From Carpediemonas membranifera (taxonomy: Eukaryota > Fornicata): a stretch of DNA of 64,000 nt. The DNA lies in assembly GCA_019828565.1 (NCBI GenBank), contig JAHDYR010000012.1, positions 1,426,001 to 1,490,000 on the forward strand. The letters are read 5' to 3'. A program made the position numbers and the translations under genes. Every line of letters starts with the position of its first letter. The first letter of the stretch is position 1. The notes beneath the pieces were generated by a model that did no database searches, was not told where the DNA came from, and saw nothing but the letters and a program-made list of their open reading frames with translations. Below are positions 60,246 through 64,000 of this stretch, piece by piece.

Positions 60246-60510
60246 GCGCCATCAATCCCCAACGGCACAGTAAACAGAAAATGCACTTTATGCTCTTACA
60301 CCATGGCGTTTGGAGACGAAAACGAACACCCATGGTACCTGCAGGTAAGGTAAGGTAAGGTAATTTCCGGTGATCGCGTTCGTTGCAAGTAATCACCATC
60401 ATTGATCGCAACAGGCCGGGCACGGAGGCAGGCCCAAGTGATCCAGGGGCTGGTTGATCTTGCAGATCGTTTGGGAGAGGTGGTTGGACGCGAGGAGTTA
60501 AAGATCGCAC
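60246..60510. other. spacer with GGTAA microsatellite
   Basis: AGGTAAGGTAAGGTAAGGTAA at 60344-60364 is four GGTAA units. No gene. Confidence 0.5.
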
Positions 60511-60618
60511 AACATGTGTCAAATCCGGCAAATCGATATCGTGTAAAAAAATGGACAGAGGGGAAGAAGCGACCCATAGGACATACCAGTGGACCACTTC
60601 CTCCCCTCTGTCCATTAG
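60511..60618. repeat. 110-bp repeat with hairpin, copy 2
   Basis: Partner of 54862-54975. Stem GGACAGAGGGGAAGAAG / CTTCCTCCCCTCTGTCC with one bulge. Confidence 0.65.
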
Positions 60619-61011
60619 CATTGTAGTGTTGCAGCGTTCCGCCACCCTTTTCCGAGAAGGCCAAAACTTCGAGCCCTCAAGTTTTTGTATTGGGCTAGAG
60701 CTGTTCAGTGATGGGCAGCCCAGTGACTGTGTCGGCATATATAGAGATATCAGTGCAAGCCCCAATACAGCCCCTTAACTTTTTTCTTGCAAGCTGGGAT
60801 TGGGAGCAATTGATATCTCCGTGGATAAACGATCTATACCCATTTTACTTGCAGTTCTGATGTTTTGATCAGTATTTGGATGAATTGTGTGGAAATCACC
60901 GCTATAAGTGCGTTATCCTCAAAGAAAAGCGTTTGGGATCAATAATCCATTTCAGGAACCAAGAACTTCTCATTGACGGTGCATTACTATATTAAAGACC
61001 TTATGATGTGT
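60619..61011. other. spacer with dispersed repeat
   Basis: 60636-60710 is the second copy of the 58238-58315 repeat. No gene seen. Confidence 0.45.
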
Positions 61012-62430
61012 CTATCTCTCCCAATCATCCTCGTTTCCCGGATCTCGTTTTGGTTTCCATTTGATTTGATCAAGGTTTGACGGAACGGTCATTGAGCCGA
61101 GGGCTTCCTTGCGCCAGCTGGAGATGCTGATGCCCTGTGAGCAGACCGTGTGGCCGACGAACTCGAGCTCGGTGCGGAGGAAGACGCACTTGCTCAGCTT
61201 CAGGCGTAAGTTGTGGGCGCGGACGAGTTCGAAGACCTGATGCAGAAGGGAGTTGTGGCCCTCGATCGTAGACGCGTGTACGATGACATCATCAAGGTAG
61301 CACTCGACCCCGCGGCCCAATAGTGGAGCTAAGATCCGCATCATGCCTCGCTGGAAGTAGGAAGGCGCGTTCTTGAGACCGAAGGGGACTCTAACGAACT
61401 CGTACAGGCCGTTGTGCGTGGCAAATGCAGTCCGAGGAACAGCTGTTGCGTCGAGGGGGAACTGGTGGTAGCCACTGCGCAGGTCAAGCGTGGTGAAGTA
61501 CTTGCTGCCATTCAGGCGAGACAAGATGGACTTAATGTTCTGCAGGGGGAATCGGAAGTCGCGGCTGACTGAGTTGAGGAGGCGGTAGTCTACGACCATC
61601 CTATGTTCACCGTTCGTCTTTGGCACGACGAAGCAAGGGGCGGAGTAAGCCGACTCCGATAGGCGGATGATGCCAGCCTCAAGGAGGGCCTCGACCTCTC
61701 GATCGATGACCTCAGTCATGGCCGGGGAGAGCCGGCGAGGGGGAACGTGGGTCGGAGTTTCGTCCGTGACGGCGATCTCCATAGGCTGAACCTTGGCAGG
61801 CTCACGAGGGATGGGACCGAAGATGTCTTCGAACTCGCGAGCGAGGGCTGCGACGTTTTCATCGAGCTCGATCTGGCCATCTTCGTCAAGGGGTGTAACC
61901 TCGCCGAGGTCCTGAGGCTCAGTCGCGGGAGGAGCCAGTAGGTTGAACGTTTGGATCACGTCGAACCCAAGGATGAGGGGCTCACCGGTGTTGAGGACGT
62001 GGGCGCTGATAGTACCTCCGACTGAGTGGGGAGACCTGTTGACCTTGATGTCAAGGAGCGTGCGATGGGCAGACGTGGCGATGCCATTGGCCGTGCTTAT
62101 CTTGAGCTCATCAGGGATCATGACCAGGCCCAGAGACTTGGCCAGCACTGGGCTGATGAAGGATGAGGAGGCGCCTGTGTCGACCAGGGCGTCGACGCGG
62201 TCGGTGCTCTGGGGAGCAGGGGAGCCGACGGGCGCGAAGGCTCGTACGTTGGTGCTGAGGCGCATGACTGGTCCGCTTGTTGCCATCTTCAGAGAGATGG
62301 GCGTCGTCCGGCGGCCCGTAGCGAAGAAGCCGGGCTTGGACTTGTTGGGGCAGTCAGGCCTAAGGTGGCCGGAGAGGCCGCATCCATGGCAGACAGGCTG
62401 CGGCTTGGCAGGGGGTACCGGCAGGCTTAT
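61012..62430 (-). pseudogene. gypsy E4 pol: zinc knuckle, protease, RT, truncated
   Basis: CCHC CHGCGLSGHLRPDC, protease ALVDTGASSSFISP, RT with QFPLDATAVPRTAFAT, PFGLKNAPSYFQRGM, CYLDDVIVHAS and the downstream KLSKCVFLRTELEFVGH. It then departs from RT sequence (RDPGNEDDWER) and stops, so RNase H and integrase are missing. A third gypsy lineage in the window, closer to Metaviridae with a LDDV box. Confidence 0.8.
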
Positions 62431-63109
62431 GGTTGTCTGGTTTGTTGGATGGGAAGTGGGGAGCAGGCGCTGCGGTAGCGTGAGGACGAGTGGGGTGGAA
62501 GCTCGGAGGCGGACGTGTGGCCTGAGGGCGCGGGACCTCGGGCTGACCGAACTCGGCGATGGTGCGCTTGGCCTCAGCCAAGGTCTCGACCTCTTGGAAG
62601 GCGGCACGCTTGGCGTCGGCGAGCGTCTCAGGTTCGGAGGCCTTGACCCGGCGGCGCAGTGAATCTGGGGACAGTCCGCGGATGAAAGTGCGGCGTAGTG
62701 TCTTCTCGTCGGGGAGGTAAGTGGAACAGAGGTCCTCGACGCGGTCGAACCTGTCGAGGTAGGCGAGCAGAGCGCTGTTGCTGGCCGTCGTGGAGGACAT
62801 GGCGGTTGCTTCCAGCTTATACAGAACGGCCTGAGTGCTCTTGGGAGCGAAGAAAGCGGAGTAGATCACCGACAGGACGTTTTCATCTGGAAGGTCGTCA
62901 AAGTTGTCAATGCGAAGGCGGATCAGGCGTAAAACACGGCTGGAAATGAGCATACGGACAGATAGTGCTCTGTCGTCGGGAACTTGGGCGGAATAGGCCT
63001 CGAACTTGTCGTTGAAGCTGCAGAAGGCCGTTTCGGAACGAATGTCGTTGAGAAAAGGGGCTGAAATCGTTTGATAGTCCATGGCGGTGAGTAAGCTTAC
63101 TGTGGCCAA
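62360..63109 (-). CDS. gag of gypsy E4
   Basis: Starts MATVSLLTAMDYQTISAPFLND; capsid-like helical domain (FNDKFEAYSAQVPDD, LRRTFIRGLSPDSLRRRV, ETLADAKRAAFQEVE) and a Pro/His-rich tail. It ends in a different frame from pol; the switch to pol must occur near 62400-62430, close to a G run (GGCAGGGGG on the plus strand). This could be programmed or mutational. Confidence 0.7.
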   Translation of the reverse strand: MATVSLLTAMDYQTISAPFLNDIRSETAFCSFNDKFEAYSAQVPDDRALSVRMLISSRVLRLIRLRIDNFDDLPDENVLSVIYSAFFAPKSTQAVLYKLEATAMSSTTASNSALLAYLDRFDRVEDLCSTYLPDEKTLRRTFIRGLSPDSLRRRVKASEPETLADAKRAAFQEVETLAEAKRTIAEFGQPEVPRPQATRPPPSFHPTRPHATAAPAPHFPSNKPDNHKPAGTPCQAAACLPWMRPLRPP

Positions 63110-63375
63110 ATAAAGAGAACTAATGACGAAGTGAGGTTTATTCGAAACCCGATCAAGGGCAAAAATGGTTATAACTAAAATTGCCCAACAGGGCGGGACC
63201 TCCTGCGGTGTCTAGATCGACATCCTGTCACGTTGTGTTAGCTGTCCCAATCAGTTCTTTTATGATTGGTCAATGATCGTCAAAGTCAATTTAAAGTTAG
63301 TTCATCGTTTCCCTTCGGTGTTCCTGTCCCCTGCCCGTCACAGTTATATAACTTTCGATTAAGGCTACTTTCCCG
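63110..63375. other. divergent spacer between gypsy E4 and E5 gag genes
   Basis: 266 bp that should hold the leaders, perhaps LTR ends, of both elements. No LTR can be proven, as no second copy is in the window. Confidence 0.35.
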
Positions 63376-64000
63376 ATGAACATTGACGCCCTGTCTAACT
63401 TTTTGGCCCCATGGTTGAATTCGGCTAAGCCGAAATCATGGTACTCGTTCCGAGACAATTACCGTTCTTTTAACGCCCGCACGAACTCCGAAATTCCGAT
63501 CTTCAGTCTCATTAGCCCCATTGTTATTCAGCTCCTGGAGCTGAGTGATCCTGAGCTCCATGCCTTTATCGCAGAAGCGCGCGCGGCACTTGAATCTCCT
63601 CGTGTGCCTGAAGTGGCCGAGGAGAATGTAGGCCAGATCGCTATGGTCGCCGCCGCGCCTGCAGAAGAAGAAGAGGACGAAGACACGTCTGACGACTCCG
63701 ACTCATCCTCTTCCGATGATGACAATGAGCTGGCTCCCCCTCCCGAAGACTGGAATGAGGCTTTTATTGATCGCGTGAACCGCATCTTCGCCCCCCTTGA
63801 TAAGCAAGATGCTCTCGACCGGTTCGACGATATCAAGTTCCCCGACGGTAACCTCTACGAGTCCATGCTAACCTATGTGTTCCTTTACTCGCGGATGATT
63901 ATGAACTGCGCGCATGTCCGTCCGAAGGAGTCTTCGTTAGTTCAGAAGTTCCTGACCAACGTGCGCGGAGACCGTCTACGTGAGCGCTGCGCCACCTACA
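63376..64000 (+). CDS. gag of gypsy E5 (E3 family), running off the window
   Basis: Open from MNIDALSNFLAPWLNS to the last base (208 codons). Same family as the gag at 12050-10122: SWYSFRDNYRSFNARTN versus QWQSFREAYYAYRSRGG, an acidic Glu/Asp/Ser stretch, ALDRFDDI versus AMDRFERI, and HVRPKESSLVQKFLTNVRGDRLRERC versus SVRPKVKQLVKTFVANLQPERLRDRV. This copy supplies the true N-terminus missing in E3. No frameshift so far, so it may be a more intact element. Confidence 0.75.
   Translation, partial: MNIDALSNFLAPWLNSAKPKSWYSFRDNYRSFNARTNSEIPIFSLISPIVIQLLELSDPELHAFIAEARAALESPRVPEVAEENVGQIAMVAAAPAEEEEDEDTSDDSDSSSSDDDNELAPPPEDWNEAFIDRVNRIFAPLDKQDALDRFDDIKFPDGNLYESMLTYVFLYSRMIMNCAHVRPKESSLVQKFLTNVRGDRLRERCATY

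Noticed and set aside
1-64000. tRNA, rRNA, CRISPR arrays, bacterial promoters
   Set aside because: None recognised by eye; direct repeats here are transposon-related and lack CRISPR spacing. A covariance-model scan was not possible.

Overview
This window looks like a piece of a protist nuclear genome: intron-bearing, retrotransposon-rich and patchily AT/GC-rich. Five introns of only 28-37 nt can be placed by comparing paralogues. They start GTWTGW and end in a near-fixed ACAYAG motif, as in fornicate metamonads (Giardia/Carpediemonas type). That assignment is an inference. I see no rRNA, tRNA or CRISPR, and no bacterial operon structure.

Layout. 1-5.17 kb: the 3' part of a Ty3/gypsy chromovirus with a convergent antisense gene between pol and its 3' LTR. 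5.57-10.06 kb: a decayed non-LTR element (APE endonuclease and reverse transcriptase) preceded by an ORF with a Maelstrom-like domain, packed with the octamer CTGNTAGC. 10.06-12.05 kb: a 63-bp integrase fragment, then a second gypsy family cut off inside RT. 12.05-15.35 kb: fragments of cassette genes, a chromodomain tail and an R2-type endonuclease-like gene. 15.8-17.0 kb: a gypsy integrase plus chromodomain.

17.2-40.1 kb holds the most interesting content: two diverged tandem copies of an eight-gene cassette with the same order and strands, J(-) A(+) B(-) C(+) D(-) E(+) F(-) G(-). J is a small helical protein; A has tandem Cys-rich PHD-like fingers; B is possibly a caspase/CHAT-like protease; C is a SET methyltransferase; D is a coiled coil with an OTU-like domain; E is a basic protein with an H3-like start; F is a GNAT acetyltransferase-like protein; G is a large unknown protein with an RNase-H-fold-like pattern. 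Between the copies lie H (restriction-endonuclease-like) and K (protein kinase). Leaders of B, F, G, H and K carry hairpins, and B and F share the same stem within each copy but not between copies.

40.102-55.213 kb: a 15.1-kb insertion with 74-bp terminal inverted repeats and a GACC target duplication splits the second G gene. Nested in it are a kinase fragment, a complete 6.1-kb gypsy element with identical 121-bp LTRs and its own antisense gene, a third D-like gene, a 1.07-kb purine-rich repeat array and several foldback elements. 55.2-57.0 kb is the 5' half of the split G gene. 57-64 kb is a graveyard of foldbacks, an RNase H scrap, an A-family fragment, another gypsy family (61.0-63.1 kb, minus) and the start of a further gag gene running off the right end.

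Together, the chromatin-type enzymes (SET, GNAT, kinase), proteases (OTU-like, clan CD-like) and an endonuclease in a repeated, compact, alternating-strand array suggest a mobile or viral-type gene module or a fast-evolving genomic island, rather than ordinary housekeeping genes. Many genes carry single frameshifts, some at homopolymers; without reads I cannot separate decay from sequencing error.
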